Of a stretch of 64,000 bases of DNA, positions 52,534 through 62,365 are shown in pieces. The notes beneath the pieces were generated by a model. That model was given only the letters and a program-made list of their open reading frames with translations, was not told the DNA's origin and did no database searches. Source of the stretch: Bacilli bacterium (lineage in GTDB: Bacteria > Bacillota_I > Bacilli_A > RF39 > UBA660). The stretch covers positions 1 to 64,000 of the forward strand of contig JAFRIJ010000007.1 in the NCBI GenBank assembly GCA_017432825.1. Reading direction: 5' to 3'. A program made the translations under genes and the position numbers. Each line of letters begins with the position of its first letter. The stretch's first letter is position 1.

Positions 52534-52567
52534 ATTATACAATAATTGACATTTTTAGTCAATTATT
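52534..52567 (-). promoter_or_regulatory. M23 gene promoter with overlapping palindrome
   Basis: TTGACT (52557-52562), 17 bases, TATAAT (52534-52539) on the minus strand. A 10-bp-arm inverted repeat AATAATTGAC-N7-GTCAATTATT (52541-52567) covers the -35 and spacer, a possible operator. No T run follows on the minus strand, so it is not a terminator for ruvB. Confidence 0.6.
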
Positions 52568-53561
52568 TTAAAGGCTTTTTAATACCCAAATGCTTATAAG
52601 CCATATCAGTAACCATTCTACCCCTAGCAGTTCTTTTTAATAGTCCTACCTGAAGCAAATATGGCTCATACACATCAGAAATAGTAGATACCTCTTCCCC
52701 AATAGAAGCAGCTAAAGCCTCTAATCCAACAGGTCCTCCATTAAATCTTTCAATAATAGCAATTAATAAATTATAATCAGTATCATCTAACCCCATACTA
52801 TCAACTTTCAATCTATCTAAAGATTTAGTCATTATATCTAAAGTAATTACATCACTTTCTTCAACTAAAGCAAAATCCCTAACCCTCTTAAATAATCTAT
52901 TACATATACGAGGAGTTCCTCTACTCCTTCTAGCTAATTCTCTAGCAGCATCTTCATCTATATCCATCTTTAAAACTCTACTAGTCCTCATTACAATTTG
53001 ATATAATTCATCCTCAGTATAATAATTTAATTTAGAAATAATACCAAATCTATCTCTCAAAGGACTAGATAAATCTCCCGCTCTAGTAGTAGCACCTATC
53101 AAAGTAAAATGAGGTAAATCTATTCTAATATTTCTACTTGATCCTTCATTACCAACCACTATATCTAAACAATAATCCTCCATAGCAGGATATAATATCT
53201 CTTCAATAAATCTAGGAATACGATGTATTTCATCAATAAATAATACATCTCCCTCTTCTAAAGTAGAAAGAATAGCAGCTAAATCACCACTCTTCTCAAT
53301 AGAAGGACCACTAGCAGTCTTAATATTACTACCAAGTTCATTAGCAATTATATATGCTAAAGTAGTCTTTCCTAATCCAGGAGGCCCATATAATAACACA
53401 TGATCTAAAGCCTCTCCTCTAATTAAAGCACTCTTAATAAAAATACCAATATTATCCTTAACATCAGATTGTCCAACATACTCTTCTAAACTCTGAGGCC
53501 TTATATTAATCTCATCAACATCCTCTTTTAACATATCACCAGTTATTATTCTCTCATCCAT
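52563..53561 (-). CDS. ruvB: Holliday junction branch-migration ATPase RuvB
   Basis: A 332-residue AAA+ motor driving branch migration with RuvA. '[16 protein letters not shown]' opens the family core, the Walker A is '[15 protein letters not shown]', Walker B is '[25 protein letters not shown]', sensor 1 '[22 protein letters not shown]', and a winged C-terminal domain ends it. The ATG follows a strong AGGAGG. ruvA is not adjacent in the window. Its promoter is preceded by a LexA-like palindrome, consistent with SOS control. Confidence 0.96.
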   Translation of the reverse strand: MDERIITGDMLKEDVDEINIRPQSLEEYVGQSDVKDNIGIFIKSALIRGEALDHVLLYGPPGLGKTTLAYIIANELGSNIKTASGPSIEKSGDLAAILSTLEEGDVLFIDEIHRIPRFIEEILYPAMEDYCLDIVVGNEGSSRNIRIDLPHFTLIGATTRAGDLSSPLRDRFGIISKLNYYTEDELYQIVMRTSRVLKMDIDEDAARELARRSRGTPRICNRLFKRVRDFALVEESDVITLDIMTKSLDRLKVDSMGLDDTDYNLLIAIIERFNGGPVGLEALAASIGEEVSTISDVYEPYLLQVGLLKRTARGRMVTDMAYKHLGIKKPLK

Positions 53562-53588
53562 AATTACCTCCTATACCATTACTACTAA

Positions 53589-53641
53589 ATTATAACAATC
53601 ATATAACATTTAGTCAATAACATACGAACAAAAATTCGTAT
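53589..53641 (-). promoter_or_regulatory. ruvB promoter with LexA-like box
   Basis: TTGACT (53612-53617), 17 bases, TATAAT (53589-53594) on the minus strand. Four bases upstream is a perfect inverted repeat ATACGAA-N6-TTCGTAT (53622-53641), 12 of 14 positions matching the Gram-positive LexA consensus CGAACRNRYGTTCG. Confidence 0.7.
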
Positions 53642-53649
53642 ATTTATAA

Positions 53650-53677
53650 AAAAGAGCTAATTCTTATAATTAGCTCT
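53650..53677 (-). terminator. Intrinsic terminator of smpB
   Basis: Perfect 9-bp stem GAGCTAATT / AATTAGCTC with a 5-base loop and six T on the minus strand, overlapping the smpB stop. Confidence 0.88.
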
Positions 53678-54091
53678 CATTTCCCTTTCCGTATCCCTCT
53701 TCTTTATAGCCTCTCTCTTATCATAATTCTTCTTACCTTTACATAAACCAATTAATACTTTAGCTCTACCCTTATTAAAATATATCTTTAAAGGAATTAA
53801 AGTATATCCTTCTAACGTAACCTTATTATTAAGTTTCTTAATCTCACTCTTATGCATAAGAAGCTTTCTCGTCCTATCTTCATCATGATTAAAAATATTA
53901 CCAGCTTCATAACTAGATATATGAGTATTAAGTAAATATATCTCTTCATTCCTTATAATAGCATAACTATCTCCCAAATTAACCTTACCTTCTCTAATAG
54001 ATTTAATCTCTGTTCCAGTAAGAACAACACCAGCTTCAAATTCATCCTCTATAAAATAATCATATCTAGCTTTTCTATTTAATATTTCCAT
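53657..54091 (-). CDS. smpB: tmRNA-binding protein SmpB
   Basis: A 144-residue OB-fold protein that delivers tmRNA to stalled ribosomes. Conserved stretches: '[35 protein letters not shown]' (N-terminal), '[11 protein letters not shown]', '[30 protein letters not shown]' and the basic C-terminal tail. The gene follows the CSD-like small gene, and a terminator ends it. In Firmicutes smpB often follows rnr directly; here unknown and CapA-family genes intervene. No ssrA is visible nearby. Confidence 0.95.
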   Translation of the reverse strand: MEILNRKARYDYFIEDEFEAGVVLTGTEIKSIREGKVNLGDSYAIIRNEEIYLLNTHISSYEAGNIFNHDEDRTRKLLMHKSEIKKLNNKVTLEGYTLIPLKIYFNKGRAKVLIGLCKGKKNYDKREAIKKRDTEREMRANYKN

Positions 54092-54127
54092 AATATCACC
54101 AACACAATAATTATAACATAATAATAT

Positions 54128-54328
54128 TTATTTATTAACTACCTTCTTAACAAATCTTGCTATTAAAAAACCATTCATTTCTTCAGGAATAAAACTAACC
54201 ATATCATTATTACATATAACCTCACCAGAAACAATATTATTATCAAGAAGTAAATATTCTACATCATCAACCATTATTCTACCACTATAGTCATTAAAAC
54301 TAACGACTTTTCCAATTAGCTCTTTCAT
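54128..54328 (-). CDS. Small cold-shock-domain-like (OB-fold) protein
   Basis: A 66-residue protein MKELIGKVVSFNDYSGRIM.. with the layout of a cold-shock-type OB fold: 'GKVVSFNDYSGRIMVDDVEY', a middle with 'NNIVSGEVICNNDMVSFIPEE' and a final 'ARFVKKV' strand. The aromatic RNP motifs of true CspA proteins are weak, so nucleic-acid binding is not assured. The ATG at 54328 has AGGGGAAA upstream and overlaps the end of the 1145-residue gene by about 29 bases, so the two are linked in one transcript. Confidence 0.65.
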   Translation of the reverse strand: MKELIGKVVSFNDYSGRIMVDDVEYLLLDNNIVSGEVICNNDMVSFIPEEMNGFLIARFVKKVVNK

Positions 54329-57300
54329 TAGAAATTTCCCCTTTCTTTTCATTTAATATTCTAACAGCATCTTCTATTTCTACCTTTACCCTATTATCAT
54401 TTCTCTCAATATAATCATAAACAATATTTAAATCATTATCCAAATAACAAATAAAATCCTCACCAGATACTAGTAAAATAATATTATCAACATCACTAGG
54501 TTTTAATAATTGCGTTCTCATATAAGAAGAATAATCTTTCTTATTAAACATATCCTTTAATAATAAATATTTATTTAACCTAACTAAAATATCAAACTTA
54601 TCATCAGTAATAACAACCTCATCTCTTAATACAGGATATTTAATAGACCTACTATTATCAAAATTAATAGGAACATATTCACTATTATTTGAAGAAGTAT
54701 ATAAACATATAGCCTCATGATCTAAATCAAAATAAAAATTATTATAACCTTCTTTAATATTAACATCTAATTCTTTTTTTTTATCCTTTCTTCCAAATCC
54801 ATATTTAGGACTAATAAACACATTATCTATAGTAGAATTATCATTACCAATCATTTTAGCAATTTCTCTAATTATATCTACAATATCACCATCACTATAT
54901 TTTTCACACATACTTTTTCTAACCATATTAAAATAAACAGAATTACCATTTCTAAATCCAGAAAAACCACTAACAAATTCAAAAGTATCAGAATCAATTA
55001 ATCTACAATGAAAACCATTTATATTATCAATACCAAAATTTAATAAACTATCTGCCTGTCCCCCAATTCTCATACATGTATTATTTCTTTCTCCATAAGT
55101 TAAACCAATTGGATTAGTAAAATTACCTAAATTAACTATAACATTATTATCATTAATCCTAATAATCCTATCAATAGGTTTAATAGTAATATCTTTTCTA
55201 TTATAAGAATTAAACAAATTTCTAACAGCAATATCCTCTCTATTATCATAAAAACTATTATTAAAAGGAGTAGGATTTAATTTAATCAATCTAGCATTAT
55301 CAACGCCAAGCAATAAAGAATATCTATTAGAACTACTTCCAAGAACATTAGAATAATTAATTAATTCTGAAACACCTACATCAATATTATCTCTCTTCAA
55401 ATAATTAATATAACTATATACCTCATTAAATTTAGATATAAAAGAAGAAACAGTATAACTATTAAAATCTAAATTAGAATTCTTAACAGCAGTATTAAAA
55501 ATATTTGCCCAGTATATAAACTTATACTTTTTCATTAAATCATATAACATTTTAGTTTTCTCATCATCATTAAATACAGTATCTCTAAGTTCTAAAGGAT
55601 TAATATTAGATAAAATATCAAAAATATCATTATCATTTATGTGAGGAACATCATAATAAATTCTAATCTTATAATTTGATGCTAAAGAAGAAGGACTAGG
55701 TAAAAAAGAATTATGCTCCATAACATACTTTTCTAAAATATCCTTAACCTCATTAATTTTAGAAACAACACCCTTATCATTATATTCCCTACCACTAGTT
55801 TTTAAGAATCTTAAAACTCTCTTTATTAATTCATAATTATTTATTTCATTACTAATATTATAATCTAACTTTGAAATAATATTATCTAATACAAGATTTA
55901 ATTCTCTATCATCTAATCTATCAAAATAATAACTAATACGAGCATTTCTAAGATCCCTAGGATCATAATTATGATTTAACCAAAGTTCGTCAAGGTAATT
56001 ATATTTATTCCTAAACTCTTCCCTAGAATCTTTAATATGTTGCCTATTAATATAATATAAAATATTAGTATTATATGTAACATTAATACCATTTCTAATC
56101 TCATTATACACTTTTAATAGATAATCAAAAGAAGATTTAGAATACTCTTCTAATGCATTATCATCAAGTAAAGGAACCATTATATTATCCTTACCTCTAA
56201 TTTTAATTTTCTTTATCTTATCTACACTAACACTTGCTAAAACCTTCAAATCATCATAATATTTATTATCTTCTTTATTAGAAAAACTCATCTTAATTTT
56301 AGAAAATCTATTAATATCAGCAAAACATTCATTCTTAAATCTATATTGTACTAAAGAATCAAAAATATTTTTAGAATCCTCAATATTTAATTTATCTATA
56401 TCAAATATATCCATATATTTCTTGAAGTTCTCATCATCTAAATTAATAGCATTTCTCATATTTTCATTTTTTATATAATATAAATACTTATATCCAAATC
56501 TATTAACAAACATTTCCAAATGTTTTATATTTAAACCATAATATAAACATATTTTTTCCTTAGCAGCATAATAAAAATCTTCATTAAAATATAACATATT
56601 ATAAGTATAACTATTAAGATATTCATAAAAAATAAAAAGATTATTAATATCAGCATCAAACAAAGCTTTAAGTAAATCTTTATCCTTAATATCTAAAAAA
56701 CTAGCTAAAGAACAATTAATAACATTAAACTTATTCTCAACAATTTTTTTAAGAATTAAATCCTTAAACTTATTATACCAGACAATATCAAATCCACTCA
56801 AAGCAAAAGATACATCATAATTAATTATACTCTCTACAGTAGAATCATTTAAAAGTTCCTTAGGATAAAAATAAAAGTATTTAAAATATTTAGGATTTTC
56901 TTCTAATAAACTATTTACTTTATCTATATCTATACTTCTATAGTCATGTAAATAATCAAACAATTCTAAATATTTATATTTCTTTTTTTCTAAAATATAA
57001 TTAACTATATTATAAGCTTCATAAAAAGAATCAATATTATTATCAAAATAAATATCTTTATCTTTATCAATTAAATCAGTAAATATTTCGATTATTTCAT
57101 AATTTCCTCCCAAATAATCATTCTCATTTAAATAATCATTAATATAAGAACTAACATAACCATTTTTTAAATTATCAATAAATAATCTATCATATAATTC
57201 CTTATTTGGTATAAAGTCATCCCTATTCCTTTTTACAAAAAATCCCTTACCAGCATCAATTAATGTATATATATCAGGCAAATATTTCTTATCTATATTA

Positions 57301-57737
57301 TCAACAAACTGAAACACATCTAATCTATTATTATCTATAAAATATCTAATAAACCAATCTTCATTAAGAACATCACCAGCGATACTTTTAATAACATAAT
57401 TACTATCTTTAACTTTTTCTAAGAAGTAATCTAGTAATTCTTTAGAATTATTAGATTTTTCATTTATTTCATATTGATTAAATCTTCCAATATTAATTAC
57501 ACATTCATAATATCTTTGTAATAATTTACTATTAAGAAGCAAATCATTTTCATTAATTAAATCAAAAATACTAATATCCAAATCAAAAGAAGTATTAACA
57601 ATATAATTAATAACTCTATCCTTTAAATCACTATTAAGAACAATATCACAATCTATCCTATTTATAGCAAAAGAAAAATCCCCATTATTAATCATACTAA
57701 CTAATTCATTATATCTATTTAATTCATATTCCGTCAT
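54300..57737 (-). CDS. Large orphan protein (1145 residues)
   Basis: An 1145-residue soluble protein, one of the largest genes here. The first ~860 residues are mostly helical, rich in Asn, Asp, Tyr, Leu, with no signal peptide or clear repeats. A more globular C-terminal module begins at ~875 with a distinctive block 'TYGERNNTCMRIGGQADSLL' (880-899), then 'GFHCRLIDSDTFEFVSGFSG' and 'FRNGNSVYFNMVRKSM'. These conserved-looking Gly/Cys/Arg motifs hint at an enzyme-like core, but I do not recognise it. The gene lies after the CapA pair and before the CSD-like gene; the start has AGAGGGATTG upstream. Confidence 0.75.
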   Translation of the reverse strand: MTEYELNRYNELVSMINNGDFSFAINRIDCDIVLNSDLKDRVINYIVNTSFDLDISIFDLINENDLLLNSKLLQRYYECVINIGRFNQYEINEKSNNSKELLDYFLEKVKDSNYVIKSIAGDVLNEDWFIRYFIDNNRLDVFQFVDNIDKKYLPDIYTLIDAGKGFFVKRNRDDFIPNKELYDRLFIDNLKNGYVSSYINDYLNENDYLGGNYEIIEIFTDLIDKDKDIYFDNNIDSFYEAYNIVNYILEKKKYKYLELFDYLHDYRSIDIDKVNSLLEENPKYFKYFYFYPKELLNDSTVESIINYDVSFALSGFDIVWYNKFKDLILKKIVENKFNVINCSLASFLDIKDKDLLKALFDADINNLFIFYEYLNSYTYNMLYFNEDFYYAAKEKICLYYGLNIKHLEMFVNRFGYKYLYYIKNENMRNAINLDDENFKKYMDIFDIDKLNIEDSKNIFDSLVQYRFKNECFADINRFSKIKMSFSNKEDNKYYDDLKVLASVSVDKIKKIKIRGKDNIMVPLLDDNALEEYSKSSFDYLLKVYNEIRNGINVTYNTNILYYINRQHIKDSREEFRNKYNYLDELWLNHNYDPRDLRNARISYYFDRLDDRELNLVLDNIISKLDYNISNEINNYELIKRVLRFLKTSGREYNDKGVVSKINEVKDILEKYVMEHNSFLPSPSSLASNYKIRIYYDVPHINDNDIFDILSNINPLELRDTVFNDDEKTKMLYDLMKKYKFIYWANIFNTAVKNSNLDFNSYTVSSFISKFNEVYSYINYLKRDNIDVGVSELINYSNVLGSSSNRYSLLLGVDNARLIKLNPTPFNNSFYDNREDIAVRNLFNSYNRKDITIKPIDRIIRINDNNVIVNLGNFTNPIGLTYGERNNTCMRIGGQADSLLNFGIDNINGFHCRLIDSDTFEFVSGFSGFRNGNSVYFNMVRKSMCEKYSDGDIVDIIREIAKMIGNDNSTIDNVFISPKYGFGRKDKKKELDVNIKEGYNNFYFDLDHEAICLYTSSNNSEYVPINFDNSRSIKYPVLRDEVVITDDKFDILVRLNKYLLLKDMFNKKDYSSYMRTQLLKPSDVDNIILLVSGEDFICYLDNDLNIVYDYIERNDNRVKVEIEDAVRILNEKKGEISNERANWKSR

Positions 57738-57763
57738 ATCAATCCCTCTATTTAATTATATCA

Positions 57764-57795
57764 TAAAAATAGCACCTAATCTATAGGCGCTACTA
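57764..57795 (-). terminator. Intrinsic terminator after the CapA-family pair
   Basis: 10-bp stem AGTAGCGCCT / AGGTGCTATT (two G-T pairs), 7-base loop, short T run on the minus strand; it overlaps the stop of the downstream CapA gene. Confidence 0.65.
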
Positions 57796-58981
57796 AAATA
57801 CTATTATCTAATTTAGTTACAATATTTTTATATTTATTATATACATCCTTATAATTATTCAAATAATCACTAGTAATTTCACTAAAAGGAATAACCTTAA
57901 AATCTTTATATCCTTCCCTATAATAAGTATATAATAATTCATTAGATAAATTATCTAACTTAATCTTACCATTATCTAAAATAATATCAACACTAGTCAT
58001 TAAACCAACCCTATTAGCCATATTAATAACCTCATGCGCTGACAAAAAATTACCTAAAGAATATATAACCAAAGTATCATTTACATATGTAACAGGTTGT
58101 ATAACATGAGGATGCGTACCAATAATAATATTAACACCCAAACTAGATAAATAAGAAGCCATATCTTCTTGATAACTATTAGGAATATCTTGATACTCAA
58201 CACCCCAATGCATTGCTACCATAAGTAAATCAACCTTATCTTTTACTCTATCTATATCTTCTTTAACTATATTTTTATATTCTTGATAACTATTATCACT
58301 ACTTGGATTAGATCCATTAACAGGCCAAATATTAACTAAATAAGATTTACCACTAGGAACCGGTATCCCATTAGTTCCATATGTATAATTAAGAACAGTA
58401 TACTTAATCCCGTTTACCTCTCTAATATCAACATTATTTCTCTCATCCATAGAACTGTAACTACCAATTGCCATAACACTTTTCTTACTATTCCAATAAT
58501 TTCTAGAATTTAATATAGCCTTTTCTCCCCTATCTAAAGTATGATTAGTAGCAAGACTAACAATATTAAACCCACTCTCAATCATAGCGTCTCCAACTTC
58601 ATAAGGTGAATTAAACGCTGGATAACTAGATAAGCCAATTTCACTACCACCAAGAATAGTTTCTTGATTATAATATGCCAAATCATATTTACTAACAATA
58701 GGCTTAATATAAGTTAATATTGAAGTAAAATCATATTTACCATCACTATAAGCATAATTATATATCTTATCATGAATTAAATTATCCCCAACCATAACTA
58801 AAGATAATTTCTTTACTTCTTCTTTAACTACTTCTTTTTCTTCTTTTTTATTAACTTCTTTTACATTATCTTTTTTATGTAAATACTTAATTCCAAATAA
58901 AATAATACCAACAACAAGTAATAATATAAATATAAATCTTAATAATTTAAATATATTAAGTTTTCTTCTTCTCTTACTCAT
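57776..58981 (-). CDS. CapA/PgsA-family metallophosphoesterase-like membrane protein, copy 2
   Basis: A 401-residue protein with a basic N-terminus, one membrane helix (about 10-28), an acidic/basic linker, and an extracellular CapA-type domain. Characteristic: 'LSLVMVGDNLIHDKIYNYA', 'YYNQETILGG', 'VSLATNHTLDRGEKAI', 'MHWGVEYQDIPN', 'GTHPHVIQPVTYVND'. In some species PgsA/CapA helps make poly-gamma-glutamate; many homologues have unknown roles. It shares most of its length with the gene at 58974 (tandem duplication). The ATG overlaps the previous stop (ATGAGTAA). Confidence 0.88.
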   Translation of the reverse strand: MSKRRRKLNIFKLLRFIFILLLVVGIILFGIKYLHKKDNVKEVNKKEEKEVVKEEVKKLSLVMVGDNLIHDKIYNYAYSDGKYDFTSILTYIKPIVSKYDLAYYNQETILGGSEIGLSSYPAFNSPYEVGDAMIESGFNIVSLATNHTLDRGEKAILNSRNYWNSKKSVMAIGSYSSMDERNNVDIREVNGIKYTVLNYTYGTNGIPVPSGKSYLVNIWPVNGSNPSSDNSYQEYKNIVKEDIDRVKDKVDLLMVAMHWGVEYQDIPNSYQEDMASYLSSLGVNIIIGTHPHVIQPVTYVNDTLVIYSLGNFLSAHEVINMANRVGLMTSVDIILDNGKIKLDNLSNELLYTYYREGYKDFKVIPFSEITSDYLNNYKDVYNKYKNIVTKLDNSILVAPID

Positions 58982-60251
58982 AAACATCAACTACAGGCAT
59001 ATTGCTATCATACTTTTGAATAACTTCCTTATAATGTTCATATACCCCCTTATAATTAGGAAGATAATTTGCTATCTCACTATTAGAAAAAGGAATAACC
59101 CTAAAACCTCTCCAAGTACTTTGATTATAATAATTATAAATAAGTTCATTATTAACATCACTTATTTTATAACTAACATCTTTACCCTTAGAAGTCTTAG
59201 TAAATTTAAAACTACTCATTAATTCTACAGTACACTTATAATAAGTACAAGTACTTTGATTTTGATATTGAGCAGAAATAAAATTACCTAAAGAATATAT
59301 TACCAAAGTATCATCTACAAACGTAACAGGTTGAATAACATGAGGATGTGTACCAATAATTACATCTACACCTAAACTAGATAAATAAGAAGCCATATCT
59401 TTCTCATATTCCGTAGGTTCATGAGTATACTCAACTCCCCAATGCATTGCTACTATAAGTAAATCTACTTTATCTCTAACTCTTTCGACATCTTCTTTAA
59501 CTGTCTTTTTATATTCCTGATATTTACTATCAGTAGCAGGATTATTAATATTGTCAATATCTGTAGGCCAAACATTAACTAAATACTCCTTACCACTAGG
59601 AACAGGCATACCATTAGTTCCATATGTATAATTTAACATAGTATATTTAATGTCATTAGCCTCTCTTATATCAATCTTATTTCTTTCTTCAAAAGAACTA
59701 TAACTACCTACCGCTAAAACATCTTTCTTACTATTCCAATAACTACGACTAGCAAGAACTGCTCTTTCACCACTATCCATAGTATGATTAGTAGCAAGAC
59801 TAACTAAATTAAATCCAGCATCAATCATAGCATCTCCAGTTTCCTGAGGAGAATTAAAAGTAGGATAATCATTTAATCCCAAATCTGTACCACCTAATAT
59901 ACTTTCCTGATTATAATAAGCAATATCATATTTACTAGAAATAGGCTTAATCAATTCATACATAGGCTTAAAATCATAACCATCATAATTAGCATGCTTA
60001 TTAGCATCTTTATATACACTAGAATGAATCAAATTATCTCCAACAGCAATTACAGATACACTAGTAACAACTTCTTTTTCAGGTTCCTTAACAATTATAG
60101 GAACTTTCTTCTTAATATCATCTAACTTACTATCTTTAAAATTATACTTTTTAAAAAAATAAATACCAACCAAAAATACTAAACATAACAAACTAATAGC
60201 CAGGATTATGTTCCCTAATTTTAACCTTCTTTTCACTCTTCTTCTTACCAT
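58974..60251 (-). CDS. CapA/PgsA-family metallophosphoesterase-like membrane protein, copy 1
   Basis: A 425-residue paralogue of the gene at 57776: N-terminal Arg/Lys cluster, membrane helix (about 12-30), linker, CapA-type domain. Shared blocks: 'VIAVGDNLIHSSVYKDANKH', 'YYNQESILGGTDLGL', 'VSLATNHTMDSGERAV', 'MHWGVEYTHEPTEYEKDMAS', 'GTHPHVIQPVTFVDDTLVIY'. It has a ~20-residue insertion with 'YQNQSTCTYYKCTVELMS' not in the other copy. The start lies 59 bases inside the end of the RNase R-like gene, with AAAGGAA upstream. Acting outside the cell, on an unknown polymer. Confidence 0.88.
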   Translation of the reverse strand: MVRRRVKRRLKLGNIILAISLLCLVFLVGIYFFKKYNFKDSKLDDIKKKVPIIVKEPEKEVVTSVSVIAVGDNLIHSSVYKDANKHANYDGYDFKPMYELIKPISSKYDIAYYNQESILGGTDLGLNDYPTFNSPQETGDAMIDAGFNLVSLATNHTMDSGERAVLASRSYWNSKKDVLAVGSYSSFEERNKIDIREANDIKYTMLNYTYGTNGMPVPSGKEYLVNVWPTDIDNINNPATDSKYQEYKKTVKEDVERVRDKVDLLIVAMHWGVEYTHEPTEYEKDMASYLSSLGVDVIIGTHPHVIQPVTFVDDTLVIYSLGNFISAQYQNQSTCTYYKCTVELMSSFKFTKTSKGKDVSYKISDVNNELIYNYYNQSTWRGFRVIPFSNSEIANYLPNYKGVYEHYKEVIQKYDSNMPVVDVYE

Positions 60252-62364
60252 TATTAAAATTCCTTTCTAAATTCTTATTCAAAGATAAGAATATTTCCCC
60301 ATTTTTCTTACCAACACCACTAATTTTTGTAGAAATCAAATCCCCAACACTAAGTATTACTTCATTACCCATAACCAAATCATTACCAATAACATTACAC
60401 ATACCAGATTGATAATTAATCTTACCCTTAATACCATTATCAAGAGAAATTTTAACACTAGAAGTAATTTCCAATACTCTACCAATTAAATCTTTAGAAT
60501 TAATCTCTTCCATATGATTATTAATATAATCTACTAACATCATTTGCTTAACTTCTGCTTCAACAACATCAGCTTCCTTCTCTCTTTCAGAATAAACAAT
60601 AGCTTCTCTTTCCAAAACTTCCTTAGAAAATCTATTATTAGTAGCTTCAACATTCCTAGAAGAATCTAAATAATAATCTATTATAGTATGATTTCTCCAA
60701 TCTCCACCCCTTCTAATAGGAGAAGTAAATTGTGCATAGTAATTAAATCCCAAAGGATAATGCCCAATATTATTAGCAGAAAAGCAAGCTTTAGACATAG
60801 TATGAATTAACTTTTGACTAAAAACATCATTATAAGGAATTTTCTTAATACTCATTAATAATCTCTGTAACTCTTTTTTCTTATAAAACTCTTTCTTCTT
60901 ATCACCATCATAAACATCAATACTATTATCTAAGTATTTTTTATCTTGAAGAAGTTCAATAACATCACCAATCTTATTATAATTTGGTTCATCATCAACC
61001 CTATATACTAAATTAATTCCCAAATCACTAAAATACTCAGTAATATTCTTATTAGTAATTAACATAAAGAATTCTATAATCCTAGACCCAATACCATCTT
61101 TAGACTTAACAATATCAATAATCTTATTCTTATCATCAAGAACATACTCATTCTCTACACTATCAAACTCTAAAAAACCATCCCTATAAAATTTATTTTC
61201 TATTTGTAAATACAATTTTTCCATCATTAATAACTGCTTATGAAACCTTTCATAACCACTTACCATTTCATCATTCTCTAATATTTTATCAACATTACTA
61301 TAAGTCATCTTTAATTTAGAATTAATAACTGCTCTAAAAAAATCAAAATCTATAACATTACCATTATTATCAAAAGTAGACTTAAAACACATAGCTAGTC
61401 TATCTTGATTAGGATTTAAAGAACATATACCATTAGATAATTCACGAGGTAACATAGGAATTACACAAGAAGGAGGATAAACACTAGTACCAGACTCCTT
61501 AATTCTAACAGATAAAGCACTACCATCCTTAACATAATGACTTACATTAGCAATACATACATACAAACTAACAGTACCATCATCATTTTTCTCAACATAT
61601 ACACCATCATCTATATCCTTAGTAGAATCACAATCAATAGTAACAATATCCTTATCTCTTAAATCAACCCTACCATGAGATAATTCATAATCTATTACAT
61701 CTTGAGATAAACTAGTTGGAATACTCTCTAACTCATTCTTTATATAAGAATTAAAATCATTAGAAAATCCATGATTATATACAATACTTAAAATATCACT
61801 ATTAGCATCATCCTTATGACAAATATATTCAATAATATCTGCCATATTATTATTTTTCTTTTCTATTAATACCAAACTACCAGGAATAAAATATCTATTT
61901 CTATTAGCAATCTCTAAATATCCAAATCTATTATCATGAATACATAATTCTCCATTAAATAAAACAACTTCTGAAACATATCTATTAGAATCTCTCTTAA
62001 GAATATCTTTAACATAATAACAATTCTTCTTCATATCAAAAGAAACCAAAACAAAATCACCATACAAAGCATTATTTAAATTAGTGTCTGAAATAGATAA
62101 TTTATTACCTTTATCACTAATATAATACCTTCCCTTATTATCAATAAGCAATATTCCCTTATACATATTAGAGTTTTCAAACAACATATAAGTATTTTCC
62201 TTAGAATCAAAATATAAAGTACCAGAAGATACTAATCTATCTAAACTTCTTTTTAATTTTTTTAAATTCTTTTCTCCCCTTAAATTAAAATTCCTAACAA
62301 ACTCATCATAACTAACATTATTCTTTTTACTAGCTTCAAAAAAACTAATAATCTTATCATCCAT
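60193..62364 (-). CDS. Second RNase R/II-family 3'-5' exoribonuclease
   Basis: A 723-residue RNB-family protein: N-terminal helix-turn-helix and cold-shock-like parts (1-~215), RNB domain, and S1 domain near the C-terminus ('DLIGRVLEITSSVKISLDNG'). The catalytic loop 'VTIDCDSTKDIDDGVYV' has all four Asp, with Gly for the usual Ala after them. The Arg motif 'TSPIRRGGDWRNH' keeps S-P-I-R-R but replaces the usual Y-P-D-L. So the enzyme is probably active but diverged from the canonical rnr upstream, from which it probably arose by tandem duplication. ATG at 62364; 1 base from the previous stop. Confidence 0.85.
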   Translation of the reverse strand: MDDKIISFFEASKKNNVSYDEFVRNFNLRGEKNLKKLKRSLDRLVSSGTLYFDSKENTYMLFENSNMYKGILLIDNKGRYYISDKGNKLSISDTNLNNALYGDFVLVSFDMKKNCYYVKDILKRDSNRYVSEVVLFNGELCIHDNRFGYLEIANRNRYFIPGSLVLIEKKNNNMADIIEYICHKDDANSDILSIVYNHGFSNDFNSYIKNELESIPTSLSQDVIDYELSHGRVDLRDKDIVTIDCDSTKDIDDGVYVEKNDDGTVSLYVCIANVSHYVKDGSALSVRIKESGTSVYPPSCVIPMLPRELSNGICSLNPNQDRLAMCFKSTFDNNGNVIDFDFFRAVINSKLKMTYSNVDKILENDEMVSGYERFHKQLLMMEKLYLQIENKFYRDGFLEFDSVENEYVLDDKNKIIDIVKSKDGIGSRIIEFFMLITNKNITEYFSDLGINLVYRVDDEPNYNKIGDVIELLQDKKYLDNSIDVYDGDKKKEFYKKKELQRLLMSIKKIPYNDVFSQKLIHTMSKACFSANNIGHYPLGFNYYAQFTSPIRRGGDWRNHTIIDYYLDSSRNVEATNNRFSKEVLEREAIVYSEREKEADVVEAEVKQMMLVDYINNHMEEINSKDLIGRVLEITSSVKISLDNGIKGKINYQSGMCNVIGNDLVMGNEVILSVGDLISTKISGVGKKNGEIFLSLNKNLERNFNNGKKKSEKKVKIREHNPGY

Positions 62365-62365
62365 A

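Noticed and set aside
52541-52567. Inverted repeat as ruvB terminator
   Set aside because: No T run on the minus strand; it overlaps a good promoter for the M23 gene instead.
53640-54127. tmRNA (ssrA) gene near smpB
   Set aside because: No tRNA-like ends or tag-reading frame could be found in the short spacers.
59480-59500. A second TTCGACA (0A box)
   Set aside because: It lies inside the CapA coding region with no promoter nearby; a chance match.
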